A model generated the notes under the pieces. The model ran no database searches. It worked only from the letters and a program-made list of their open reading frames with translations, and was not told the origin of the DNA. Shown in pieces: positions 58,801 to 64,000 of a stretch of 64,000 nucleotides of DNA. A program made the position numbers and the translations under genes. The DNA is from Stercorarius parasiticus (Eukaryota > Chordata > Aves > Charadriiformes > Stercorariidae): the NCBI GenBank assembly GCA_013396915.1, contig VWZL01000808.1, positions 1,488,001 to 1,552,000 of the forward strand, written 5' to 3'. The stretch's first letter is position 1; each line of letters begins with the position of its first letter.

Positions 58801-61309
58801 GGATATTTGGCCTGAACTGTTTTCCAGATTCTCAAAATGGAAAGATAAGATTAAATTTGTCTCCAAAAAATAGATGCTTTCACTGACAGTGGAACCTTTA
58901 GGGTGTTAGGGAGGGGTTGGGCTCATTGAGTGCAGTTACATTGCACTAAATATGTCTCAGTCTGACAGTTTTTGACTAACCTTTGGCGATATCAGTCACG
59001 AATCTATTACGGGGGGAGAAAACCACATACCTAAATGAAGTTCATTTTTCTTTTATGATAATATCTACGTATCTGTCAGGATCTTCAAGTCTTGCTGGGA
59101 TTGTCTAAACTTTGATCTTCTACTGCAGGTTAATTGCTATGCAAGGATAAATGGTTCAAAGGATAAGCGTACTCAGCACACTGACCTTCATCAACCATGT
59201 TAAAGCAACCTGAGGAATAGGAACGCATAAGAGTTTTAAAACCACCTAATGATGGTTTTTGCAGTATGTGAAAGTCTCTCTTGAAAGAAATATCTGGAAA
59301 TAGCTTTTTATGGCATCTTGTATAATTCATGTAAGGCTTCTCCTGTAATCCAAAGGAATAATACATATTTCAGTGCTATTTTATAAACATTTTACGTTAT
59401 TTTATGAAACACCCTGAATTCTGATCAGCTACTCTTTCTCTTTCCCCCCCCCTTCCAAATTATGTTCTTAATGAACACAAAGAAAAAAGGCTGTGACATA
59501 GAGCAGGAAGAATACAGTGTGGCAATTTATAAAGCTCTACTGGATGGGAGCTAAACGTATAAATAACGTGCTCTTTTTCTGAATTTTGTGGTGTAGCTTA
59601 GTAGGGGTGTGTATGTCTATAAAAATATGTAATTAAAGATCATTGTAATGCATTGTTTAAAGAATCAATAAAGTGGGCCACTTTCAGACTTCAGAACAGC
59701 ACCTTGCTGGATGAACATGCACTAATAATACGTTAGCAGTGGTTAAAGAAATTAGCTGTAAGTATACAGTAGCAGGAAGCTGATGCTGTATAGCTAGTGC
59801 TAGAAGTCAAGGTGATCAGATCTGAGAGCCCTTTGATCGTAGAATAGAATCATAGAATCATTTAGGTTGGAAAAGACCTTTAAGATCACTGAGTCCAACC
59901 ATTAACCTAGCACTGCCAAGTCCACCACTAAACCATGTCCCCCAGCACCACGTCTACACATCTTCTGTGTACCTCCAGGGATGGTGAGTCAACCACTTCC
60001 CTGGGCAGCATGTTCCAACGTTTGATAACCCTTTCTGTGAAGAAATTTTTCCTAATATCCAGTCTAAACATCCCCTGGTGTGAGTTGAGGCCATCTCCTC
60101 TTGTCTTATCATTTGTTACTGGGGAAAAGAGGCTGACCCACTATGCCCTCCTTTCAGGCAGTTGTAGAGAGCGAGGAGGTCTCCCCTGAGCCTCCTTTTC
60201 TCCAGGCTGAACACCCCCAGCTCCCTCAGCCGCTCCTCACAATACTTGTGCTCCAGACCCCTCACCAGCTCCGTTGTCCTTCTCTGGATACGCTCCAGCA
60301 CCTCAATGTCTGTATTGTAGTAAGGGGCCCAAAACTGGACCCAGTATTTGAGGTGGGGCCTCATCAGGGCTGAGTACAGGGGGACGATCACTTCCCTAGT
60401 CCTGCTGGTCACACTATTCCTGATACAAGCCATTCAACATATTTTCGGAACTTTTCGTGACTTCAAACATACTTTTGGGGACTTCAAATTAGGTCTTGCT
60501 CTAATTTTGCCAGGCATCTTTCTTGCAGTGTTGCTTTGCTTCCATCGGACATCTCTCCTGCTTTTTCTGCAGGATTATTTTGCTTTTACCAGATGTCTTC
60601 CCTGCCTGCTCTATATCTTCGGTTCTCATCTTGCAGACTTTACTACTTCTTCTGCAAGTTTTCCTGTATCCTACTTGCGCAGCTAAACCATAAATCTCCA
60701 TTTACCCGTTGGTAGTTACATATGATGCTCAGTTCTGTGAAAAAATGTTTGTTACTGGTTTTTCTGTTGATAGTGTTACAATTCTATGGAATCCTTGTAT
60801 GCCATTCAGGTTAATGCTGTTGTAGTGTGCTCACGTCTGAGTTCAAGGCAAGCAAATGCAAGTTGTATCTGGTTCTGCTTCATGGGTGGAACAGGCCTCT
60901 GCTTTAAAAGTTGATTCTATCATTTAACCGCAGTTGCAGTTGATATATTTCTCATCTTGGAGGCTCTATCTCATTGAAGCAACATTCTCATTCTGCGTAT
61001 TAGTTCTGCAGTTTGTGACTGCAAATAGTGCAGGAAAATCTTGTTTATTTGATAGCTGTTTCTTTTGAGATTGACTTATTCTGGTAAGTAGGTTTTGGTT
61101 TTTAAGTTTGGTTTTTGTCCTTTCCCAAACTATATTTTAAGCTGTATTTGTTTCTCAAGATTCCAGCCTTGTTAAATTACATCTTATCTTATAAACCAAT
61201 GCATTTTTTATGACTTCTTGCATTTTCCTTTATAGTGGAATTTCTGTGGAGCCATACAACAGAGAGCATGTGTGTAGGATATATGTCTGCACAGGATGGC
61301 AAAGCTAAG
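4706..61309 (+). CDS. TASP1: TASP1 (taspase-1, threonine aspartase 1), partial gene: nine internal coding exons
   Basis: Taspase-1 is an N-terminal-nucleophile hydrolase of the type 2 asparaginase fold. It cuts itself into alpha and beta subunits and then cleaves nuclear regulators such as MLL/KMT2A and TFIIA after aspartate. Seen here: nine exons whose joined product has no stop and aligns gap-free to human residues 95-390 as I recall that protein. All introns are GT-AG. Intron phases in order are 1, 2, 1, 0, 0, 1, 1, 1 between exons and 0 after the last. Intron lengths are about 1111, 6319, 11868, 5828, 909, 14504, 9940 and 5237 bases. Asn100, Thr234 and Ser252, which I recall as active-site residues, are all present. 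Residues 1-94 and 391-420 lie outside the window, so the gene is partial through window placement, not through damage. The identification is very firm; the comparison with human is from memory. Confidence 0.97.
4895..4938 (+). repeat. Local tandem duplication, 26-bp period
   Basis: The 18-mer GTTACAAATGTTAGAGCA occurs at 4895-4912 and again at 4921-4938, with a period of 26 bases. The copies are identical, suggesting a recent slippage or duplication event about 70 bases inside the intron. Confidence 0.9.
5689..5706 (+). repeat. A11-G7 homopolymer pair
   Basis: Eleven A are followed directly by seven G. A purine-only strand tract; no function implied. Confidence 0.9.
5938..6022 (+). CDS. TASP1: TASP1 coding exon, residues 135-163 (split codons at both ends)
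   Basis: The exon is 85 nt. The acceptor is TTTTCAG and the donor GTAATT. Two bases complete Gly135, then 27 codons run from [10 protein letters not shown] to SAGRIPP, and TG is left for Cys163, completed by the next exon. The conserved IKNPVSVAN stretch is the part of the alpha subunit shared by asparaginase-fold enzymes (the IKNP-type motif). The sequence appears identical to the remembered human protein over this exon. A minus-strand open frame that runs over this exon (5921-6244) is a shadow. Confidence 0.96.
7095..7119 (+). repeat. CT repeat running into T16
   Basis: A short (CT)n run of about 9 bases passes into 16 T and is followed by an A/G-rich segment. Simple repeat. Confidence 0.85.
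11781..11820 (+). repeat. Triplicated 11-mer TGCAAATATAG
   Basis: TGCAAATATAG occurs at 11781-11791, 11794-11804 and 11810-11820, separated by 2 and 5 T/A-rich bases. It is a small local duplication cluster. Confidence 0.9.
12342..12421 (+). CDS. TASP1: TASP1 coding exon, residues 163-190 (split codons at both ends)
   Basis: The exon is 80 nt. The acceptor CTCCTAG follows a pyrimidine-rich run and the donor is the strong GTGAGT. One base completes Cys163, then 26 codons begin [17 protein letters not shown] and end GIMAT, and the last A starts Arg190. Differences from the recalled human protein are Ala for Ser in the HGIPxCPP segment, Gly for Asn before IM, and Ala for Thr after it. This short exon leads into the surface loop of the alpha subunit. 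Confidence 0.96.
12885..12885. other. Single ambiguous base (N)
   Basis: One N in an otherwise resolved T-run context. It is intronic and has no coding effect. Confidence 0.98.
15834..15848 (+). repeat. T15 homopolymer
   Basis: Fifteen consecutive T; simple repeat in intron. Confidence 0.9.
15904..15949 (+). repeat. Tandem duplication, about 24-bp period
   Basis: The unit TTAATTCCTGCC...TACTAGAGC occurs twice in tandem with a few substitutions. Weaker related pieces (ATGCTAGAGCA, TGTGCTAGGGA) continue to about 15990, suggesting a degenerate short tandem array. Confidence 0.8.
19439..19483 (+). other. Candidate cryptic/alternative TASP1 mini-exon (unproven)
   Basis: A 45-base segment lies between a TATCAAG acceptor-like site (AG at 19437-19438) and a near-perfect donor CAG|GTGAGT (GT at 19484). 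It sits in a phase-1 intron. If included, it would keep the TASP1 frame open and add 15 residues between Thr189 and Phe191, changing the split Arg codon. The donor is strong but the acceptor has a poor pyrimidine tract, and I know of no such isoform. Reported as a splice-signal observation only. Confidence 0.2.
21760..21814 (+). repeat. Tandem duplication, about 28-bp period
   Basis: TGCAGCCCTTTAATTGGACTTACTT at 21760-21784 is repeated at 21788-21814 with a 2-base insertion. It directly precedes a CR1 3'-end fragment. Confidence 0.9.
21815..21873 (+). mobile_element. CR1 LINE 3'-end fragment, plus strand
   Basis: The segment reads GGAGGTGGGACTACACGACC followed closely by CCTCCTAAGATCCCTTCCAACC and ATCATTGTGTG. 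This matches the common end of avian CR1 elements (the 'TGGACTAGATGACCTC..AGGTCCCTTCCAACC' segment and the ATTCTATG-type terminal octamer) in sense orientation. It is a small, diverged remnant of a few tens of bases with no coding part. Confidence 0.8.
21961..22000 (+). repeat. Direct duplication, 25-bp period
   Basis: AATTTCATACATAGT occurs at 21961-21975 and 21986-22000, a perfect 15-mer with a 25-base period. Confidence 0.9.
24290..24396 (+). CDS. TASP1: TASP1 coding exon, residues 190-225, basic nuclear-import loop
   Basis: The exon is 107 nt, acceptor TTTTTATAG, donor GTTAGT. Two bases complete Arg190, followed by 35 codons. The exon encodes two basic clusters, KRNKRK (residues 197-202) and KKRR (217-220). 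In the human enzyme this flexible loop acts as a bipartite nuclear localisation signal and binds nucleophosmin/importin-alpha (recalled from the literature). The linker differs from human by conservative changes (Lys-Val-Glu for Arg-Val-Asp, Leu-Ile for Phe-Met), while the basic clusters are kept, so the nuclear role is probably conserved. The intron boundary after Lys225 is phase 0. Confidence 0.96.
26513..26528. other. Short perfect hairpin ACCCGT-TAAT-ACGGGT
   Basis: Six-base perfect stem with a TAAT loop and a CpG in each arm, in AT-rich surroundings. No function is implied. Confidence 0.8.
27331..27359. other. Perfect 10-bp inverted repeat, 9-base loop
   Basis: AATGGGAATG at 27331-27340 is mirrored by CATTCCCATT at 27350-27359. 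The loop repeats CAATGCAT, which also occurs just upstream (TCAATGCATTATTC), so the structure sits inside a local duplication. Confidence 0.85.
28187..28322 (-). mobile_element. Old CR1 LINE 3'-end fragment, minus strand
   Basis: Read on the plus strand it begins GTCATAGGATCATAGG (terminal CR1 octamers), continues with a diverged 'ttggaagggacc'-like segment, and then CTTGAAAACCTCCAAGGATGG plus 'gagcctgcacctccagtgagcagcctg', which resembles the CR1 'AACACCTCCAAGGATGGAGACTGCACAACCTCTCTGGGCAGCCTGTTCC' region. It is more diverged than the copy at 59840, so an older insertion. Confidence 0.7.
30225..30344 (+). CDS. TASP1: TASP1 catalytic exon, residues 226-265, autocleavage site and nucleophile Thr234
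   Basis: The exon is exactly 120 nt (40 codons, phase 0 at both ends), acceptor TCCTGCAG, donor GTGATT. It begins [16 protein letters not shown]. The Asp233-Thr234 bond (GAT at 30246-30248, ACA at 30249-30251) is where the proenzyme cuts itself. The freed Thr234 amino group and hydroxyl then form the active site of the beta subunit. The AAAVSSGG segment carries Ser252, which I recall as another active-site residue. The only difference from the remembered human exon is Gln for His in VVDxEGN. Nothing suggests loss of activity. Confidence 0.98.
30345..31253. other. TASP1: TASP1 intron (0.9 kb)
   Basis: Short phase-0 intron joining the catalytic exon to the GCGCWA exon. Plain T-rich sequence; nothing else seen. 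Confidence 0.9.
31254..31332 (+). CDS. TASP1: TASP1 coding exon, residues 266-291 plus first base of 292
   Basis: The exon is 79 nt, acceptor CCTTAG, donor GTATTT. It encodes 26 codons starting [16 protein letters not shown] and ending STAVSTS, and then the first base of Gly292. The Gly/Cys-rich GCGCWA segment is part of the beta subunit core, and the following STxxSTSG stretch lies where asparaginase-fold enzymes place substrate-binding Thr/Gly residues. Thr replaces Asn in the AHxPYST segment relative to the recalled human sequence. Only 909 bases of intron separate this exon from the catalytic exon, the shortest intron in the window. Confidence 0.96.
31472..31556. repeat. AT-rich low-complexity tract
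   Basis: About 85 bases almost wholly of A and T with many TATA/ATAT palindromic steps, beginning 140 bases after an exon. It is likely to be unstable and could form cruciforms. Confidence 0.9.
31809..31830 (+). repeat. (AC)11 microsatellite
   Basis: Eleven perfect AC dinucleotides; a usable polymorphic marker candidate. Confidence 0.95.
32006..32039 (+). repeat. Compound GT / GA / GGGA simple repeat
   Basis: A (GT)5-6 run passes into (GA)5-6 and then three GGGA-type units. Compound microsatellite. Confidence 0.9.
33500..33715. mobile_element. Relic of an old sauropsid interspersed repeat (LINE/SINE tail type)
   Basis: The segment opens GGAACATAAGAATGGACACA and continues 'ttgggtcaaaccagagctcc', 'tgtcctgcttcagat', then 'tctagcaatttgcgatactgggacttt' and 'ggttttaatag'. 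This tracks, with substitutions, a repeat I remember from turtles, crocodilians and birds ('ACATAAGAATGGCCATACTGGGTCAGACCAAAGGTCCA...AGCAATTTG..TTAGGGACTT'). I am not certain of its Repbase name and believe it belongs with CR1/L3-like elements. It has no coding capacity. Confidence 0.7.
34949..34972 (+). other. Alternating purine-pyrimidine tract (Z-DNA prone)
   Basis: Twenty-four bases alternate pyrimidine and purine without a break, with CpG steps in the core. The tract includes the palindromes GTGCATGCAC and TGCGCGCA and a CACGTG E-box core. A diluted CA-rich stretch follows to about 34981. Confidence 0.85.
36341..36405 (-). mobile_element. Short CR1 LINE 3'-end scrap, minus strand
   Basis: Plus-strand text 'cttggaaggaacc', 'tggacatcaatctagtctag', then CCCCCCTGCTGAAGGGGGG matches the start of reverse-complemented CR1 ('TTGGAAGGGACCTCTGGAGATCATCTAGTCCAACCCCCCTGCT'). 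About 60 bases, diverged. Confidence 0.75.
39950..40008 (+). repeat. A-rich tract
   Basis: Roughly 60 bases dominated by A with interspersed C (AAAAC-like units). It could be a decayed poly-A tail or a simple repeat. No retrocopy was recognised directly upstream. Confidence 0.8.
40361..40382 (+). other. tRNA-Arg-like 5' half relic or chance match
   Basis: The first 11 bases, GGCTCTGTGGC, and the following A-box-like AATGGcTAG match 19 of 22 positions of the 5' end of vertebrate tRNA-Arg(TCT) as I remember it. The match stops after the D-stem region. No B box, anticodon arm or acceptor 3' strand is present, so it is not a functional tRNA gene. Confidence 0.35.
41248..41286 (+). repeat. Direct duplication, 22-bp period
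   Basis: TTTCTGTATGATCTCCA occurs at 41248-41264 and 41270-41286; the two 17-mers are identical. Confidence 0.9.
41335..41357. other. Perfect 9-bp inverted repeat, 5-base loop
   Basis: GGTTTGGTG pairs with CACCAAACC around the loop GTTCT. A third related piece, TTGGTTTGAGG, follows at once. Confidence 0.85.
41537..41555 (+). repeat. (TATT)n microsatellite
   Basis: Between four and five perfect TATT units; short tetranucleotide repeat. Confidence 0.9.
45664..45748. repeat. A-rich then T-rich homopolymer block before an exon
   Basis: A-rich (AAAAATAAAA type) sequence at 45667-45687 and long T runs at 45713-45746 lie 90-170 bases upstream of the exon at 45837. The two halves are partly complementary and could pair. 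The T runs are too far away to be the exon's own pyrimidine tract. Confidence 0.8.
45837..45947 (+). CDS. TASP1: TASP1 coding exon, residues 292-328 plus first base of 329
   Basis: The exon is 111 nt, acceptor TTCTTTAG, donor GTAAGT. Two bases complete Gly292, then 36 codons run from [15 protein letters not shown] to ETMQNKFI. The CGEH motif helps form the beta-subunit core. Two differences from the recalled human protein stand out: Cys for His after ECS and Thr for Ala before EDAHQ. The exon is flanked by very A/T-rich homopolymer runs about 100-170 bases upstream. The intron before it is the longest in the window (14.5 kb). Confidence 0.96.
48744..48769. other. Inverted repeat with nested 12-bp palindrome
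   Basis: TTAAACAG (48744-48751) pairs with CTGTTTAA (48758-48765) around TGAGTG. The right arm is itself part of the perfect palindrome CTGTTTAAACAG (48758-48769), so two alternative hairpins are possible. Confidence 0.85.
50655..50677. other. Perfect 8-bp inverted repeat, 7-base loop
   Basis: GTTCCTCC and GGAGGAAC are exact complements around AGAGCAA, at the left edge of a relatively CpG-rich patch. Confidence 0.85.
55888..55998 (+). CDS. TASP1: TASP1 coding exon, residues 329-365 plus first base of 366
   Basis: The exon is 111 nt, acceptor TTACCCAG, donor GTAAGA. Two bases complete residue 329 across the junction (G|GT, Gly; Ser in the human protein as I recall it), then 36 codons include [17 protein letters not shown] and the Cys-rich RSCRCSAEP segment. 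The following [10 protein letters not shown] stretch differs from human at several positions but has the same length. This part is a strand-loop region of the beta subunit. The frame continues into the next exon with a phase-1 junction at Val366. Confidence 0.96.
56776..56797. other. Perfect GC-rich 8-bp inverted repeat, 6-base loop
   Basis: ATGCCCCC and GGGGGCAT pair exactly around ATGACT. The five consecutive G-C pairs make it the most stable short hairpin noticed here. Confidence 0.85.
59840..60433 (-). mobile_element. CR1 LINE, 5'-truncated, minus strand (RT C-terminus and 3' UTR)
   Basis: On the minus strand the 3' end has the CR1 signature: terminal octamers (plus-strand AGAATAGAATCATAGAATCA) next to 'ttaggttggaaaagacctttaagatcactgagtccaacc'. 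A 105-codon open frame on 60433-60116 reads as the end of the CR1 reverse transcriptase, with [39 protein letters not shown] and [20 protein letters not shown] as recognisable blocks. The element is about 590 bases, against roughly 4.5 kb for a full CR1. It is cut at its 5' side near 60433, where an in-frame stop precedes the match, as expected for target-primed reverse transcription that ended early. It is immobile. Divergence looks moderate, so it is younger than the other CR1 scraps here. Confidence 0.93.
60491..60655. repeat. Degenerate minisatellite, 36-46 bp units
   Basis: Read on the minus strand, successive units begin GCAG or GCAA. Three share a GCAGGxAxGAxxTCxGG...AGCAAAxxAAxxCT core. 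Unit limits on the plus strand are about 60491-60526, 60527-60570, 60571-60609 and a weaker 60610-60655. The plus strand is therefore pyrimidine-rich with repeated TTCTGCAG/TTGCAG, which look like splice acceptors. It ends about 580 bases upstream of the exon at 61236 and starts 58 bases beyond the CR1 break. Confidence 0.6.
61236..61309 (+). CDS. TASP1: TASP1 coding exon, residues 366-390
   Basis: The exon is 74 nt, acceptor CTTTATAG, donor GTAAGC. Two bases complete Val366, then 24 codons encode [20 protein letters not shown] and GKAK. It appears identical to the recalled human sequence, the expected picture for the beta-subunit core strand that ends near the active site. The boundary after Lys390 is phase 0. 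About 30 residues remain to be coded by a last exon, which I could not find between 61310 and 64000. Confidence 0.96.
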
Positions 61310-64000
61310 GTAAGCCATGAAGAATAGGTTGTAACACAGTAGAATGAGTGCAGAAGCTAAGGAGAATACAAAATAATGATAATGAAATACGTAAGAAATT
61401 TCTGTCATTAAGAGAATGGAGGAAGTAATAGGTGCATAAGCAGTTAAATGTATCTGTTGATTGGGCATTTTTTTCATTGCAGCAGTTAACAAACCTGCAC
61501 TAACATACGTATTGTGTCTGGAAAAGGTACCACAAACATCTTACCGCTTCCTCTGCTGACAGCAATCGTATTTGAATAACTTCAGCTTGATTGAGTTACA
61601 CTGGCTATTTAGGGTTGCACAGTATTTTTCTACAGGCATGTCTTCCTTCAGGTGAAGCATTTGCACCAAGGAAGAAGGGAGAGGATATAAAACAAACTTT
61701 GAGGTAGTTCCTAAAACAGCCTCTGTGGTAAGCAATTTGGATATTAACATCCATGGTTCTTTTAGTTTCTTGGGGTCTTAATTTTTTTTTTTTCCTGGAG
61801 TGAGAGAAATTAAATGTTAAAACTGAGTTTAGTGGTGGAAACTGGAAAAATCCTTAACATAAAATAGTAGGGATTAACCAAGAGGATGAGAACCACCTAC
61901 TCTTATGAATATAGCACTGAAAGGAGAAAAAGGCAGGTTTTGCAATGCAGCAACTAGAGCATTTAGGAGAGGTGTTTGGACAACGAGAATGAACAAGTGA
62001 GAAGCTGCAAGCGAGACAAAATCATTAATTTCTGTAGACATTTATAAATGTACAGCCATCGGTATTCAAGAGTAAGAGTGAACAGTCAGAATTAGTTAAA
62101 GGAAGTGACAAAAGTGGGGGAAAAATGTAGAGTAAGAAGGCTCCCCGAAATGGTTAAACTAATGGGGGAGGCATGGAATATTTGCATGTATTAGAGGAGG
62201 AGATGATAGCCAGGAAGTTTACACCAGCAGATAAGAGCAAGAAAGACATGCAGCATTTTGATGGTAGAATTTAAAGAAGGGTGAATTTTTAAGCCTTGAA
62301 AAGGAAAGAATTTGAGGGCCTAGATATGTTGGCTCTCTCCAGAAATGGCTGCTTGTGGATCCGCTGAGGAGGAATTTTAGTCATCAGCGATGGAGGGCGA
62401 GAGGAGTAAAAAAACCCAAATTTTTCTCTCTCTTTTTTTTTTTTCTTTTTTTCCCCCTGTACTTCATTCGAGAAATAGATACAAAGGAGGATGTGAGTGA
62501 CATAATAAAAGAACATACAAAAGAAGGAAATTGACCTCAGGTATTTTAAACAGCAAGAATGGTGTAACATGCTGGTTGAAGCATTGGGAATGAGTGAGTT
62601 CATCCTCAAGGAGTAAAATGTATAGGAAAAAAAAAAAGACAAGAATGCCTCAGGAGGAGGAAGATTAAAAAAAGCAGCTGGTAAAGGAAGTGCTGGTAGA
62701 GGTGTTATTGAATTACTTGCTTTCATGGCTTGTATAGAGATCTTTCCAGTTCATTGTCCATGGAATAAGATGTGTTTTTACTTGTTTTCTTAATATTTAT
62801 TTTAGATTTATTAGAAAAGAATCCAAACTCAAGCTAAAAGCTCAGACTGAACTGAGTGGAGCTAAAGCAAGCTCAGCTGCAGATGTTCTAGTATTCACTA
62901 GTTAGTTTAAAAGTAATTATATTGTGTTCACGGTGAAATAAGGAGAATGGTTAGAATGCGCAATGTTAAATTATTACAGTGTGCACACCTGCCTCTGGCT
63001 TACACTGTAAGCTCAGAATATTCTTGTTTCTTGCTGGTAGTGTCTAATTAATAAATAAATGCTAAATATGAAATCTGTCTGGTAATGAGTACTAGCATGA
63101 CAGTGCCATGCCCAGAGATGTTTTCCTACTCACAGTTGCAACATTTGACATCTGGTGTGCATTGTTTTCATACTGCTGGTAAATTCTACAGCTGGTAATC
63201 TTGATTGCGCTGACAGACACAGCTGCTCTTCTTGGTTCACTTTTAAATTATGTTTTTGACCTTCATTGAAGAGTTAATCCCCCTCCCTTTCTTCCTCCTT
63301 TGAGTCTGTGGCCACAAATGCTTTCCAGAGAAAAACCACAAATGCTTTTGCTGCTGACTTCTATTGATCAAAAAAAGCCTTCTGTCATAAAAGCTGGAAT
63401 TTTATTCTGCTACAACTAGGGCTAAGTTATAGATGGAAAACTGGGCTTGAAATAGAACACAATGCATTGCAAGTAAAAAAAAAAAAATATATCCCTTTTC
63501 TTTAATAGAGTAACTGTTTTGGTACAATTAATTTTGTCTGCTTGCCATGAAACAATAATCGTATAAGAATTCATAAAAGCATAAAATATCACTTGTTTAT
63601 GAGCAACATAGGAAAATGATCAGGCAGCAGCTTGTAGGGAAACATCTTGCTTTCCTGTTTTTCTAGGGTGGTAAAGAGCCTCAGTTTTTATTTCTTTAAT
63701 CAATCTAGGACTCAAGTTTTATTCTTAAACCAAGGGACTGTCACAGTGGCTGATGTTGTGCTGGTTCAATTTAATGAACATGAAAACATATTTTTATAGC
63801 GAGACTTCTAGAAAGTGAGAAGGTTTTTAAGTGTCTACTGCTCATTAGACTAATATTAGAATCATAATTATATAAAGGGGTACATACCAAGGAAAATTTA
63901 TTTTTTTTTTTCCTTTTTAGGTCCTGCTTTATAATCTTAGTGTGATTCTTTTTGCATTGGTGATTAATGCATTTCATAATAGGACCTAGCTCTTGAACCC
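61310..64000. other. TASP1: TASP1 intron (5' part), last intron in view
   Basis: AT-rich sequence with T- and A-rich runs. I searched for the final TASP1 exon (a THISRLPPGA-like start and a GGVCRLESP-like end) and did not find it, so it should lie to the right. The open frame at 62289-62726 on the minus strand translates simple-repeat sequence and is not called. Confidence 0.75.
62421..62457 (+). repeat. Pyrimidine tract (CT, T12, T7, C5)
   Basis: Thirty-seven consecutive pyrimidines on the plus strand. Simple repeat. Confidence 0.9.

Larger units (their letters stand above)
55999..61235. other. TASP1: TASP1 intron (5.2 kb) carrying a CR1 insertion
   Basis: Phase-1 intron. The 3' part holds the best-preserved transposon in the window (59840-60433) and a minisatellite next to it. 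A 22-nt hairpin lies at 56776-56797, and a small T-run near 56506-56518. Otherwise nothing recognised. Confidence 0.85.

Noticed and set aside
60348..60686. Plus-strand 112-codon open frame
   Set aside because: It spans antisense CR1 sequence and the pyrimidine-rich minisatellite; no independent protein signal.
62289..62726. Minus-strand open frame of 145 codons
   Set aside because: The centre is poly-Lys/Glu from a pyrimidine tract and the rest shows no known domain; low-complexity artefact.
61310..64000. Search for the last TASP1 exon
   Set aside because: No stretch encodes the expected C-terminal peptide with an acceptor before it, so the exon is taken to lie beyond the window.
1..64000. 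Search for bacterial-type systems, CRISPR arrays, rRNA genes or endogenous viral genes
   Set aside because: Nothing with regular spacer repeats, long prokaryotic-type frames, rRNA-like blocks or recognisable viral domains was seen; the window is a vertebrate intron-rich locus.

Overview
This window is nuclear DNA from a vertebrate, most likely a bird. The evidence is widely spaced GT-AG exons in AT-rich DNA, CR1-type LINE fragments matching the avian subfamilies I know, and one protein-coding gene highly conserved with mammals. No bacterial genes, operons, CRISPR arrays, rRNA genes or intact tRNA genes were seen. The order or species cannot be named from sequence alone.

The only gene I can support is TASP1 (taspase-1, threonine aspartase 1), on the plus strand across the whole window. 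Nine internal coding exons lie at 4706-4826, 5938-6022, 12342-12421, 24290-24396, 30225-30344, 31254-31332, 45837-45947, 55888-55998 and 61236-61309. All have GT-AG borders and compatible phases. Joined, they give 296 codons that align without gaps to residues 95-390 of the 420-residue human protein as I recall it. The first part of the gene (residues 1-94) is not between 1 and 4705, and the last exon (about 30 residues plus 3' UTR) is not between 61310 and 64000. The exon at 30225-30344 carries the Asp-Thr autocleavage site whose Thr (codon 30249-30251) becomes the catalytic nucleophile.

The rest is intron. It holds a good 5'-truncated CR1 on the minus strand (59840-60433) next to a degenerate minisatellite (60491-60655). 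There are three small old CR1 scraps (21815-21873, 28187-28322, 36341-36405) and a relic of an old sauropsid interspersed repeat (33500-33715). Smaller items are an AT-rich / AC / GA simple-repeat cluster (31472-32039), several 11-28 bp local tandem duplications, a Z-DNA-prone tract (34949-34972), short perfect hairpins, and a tRNA-Arg-like 5' end (40361-40382). A 20-base gap (65-84) follows a poly-C run.

I found no convincing undescribed system. The most testable oddities are a phase-neutral 45-nt candidate cryptic exon at 19439-19483 followed by a 66-nt donor/acceptor pair, the minisatellite beside the CR1, and the tRNA-like head. The many short open frames elsewhere look like chance frames in AT-rich intron DNA.
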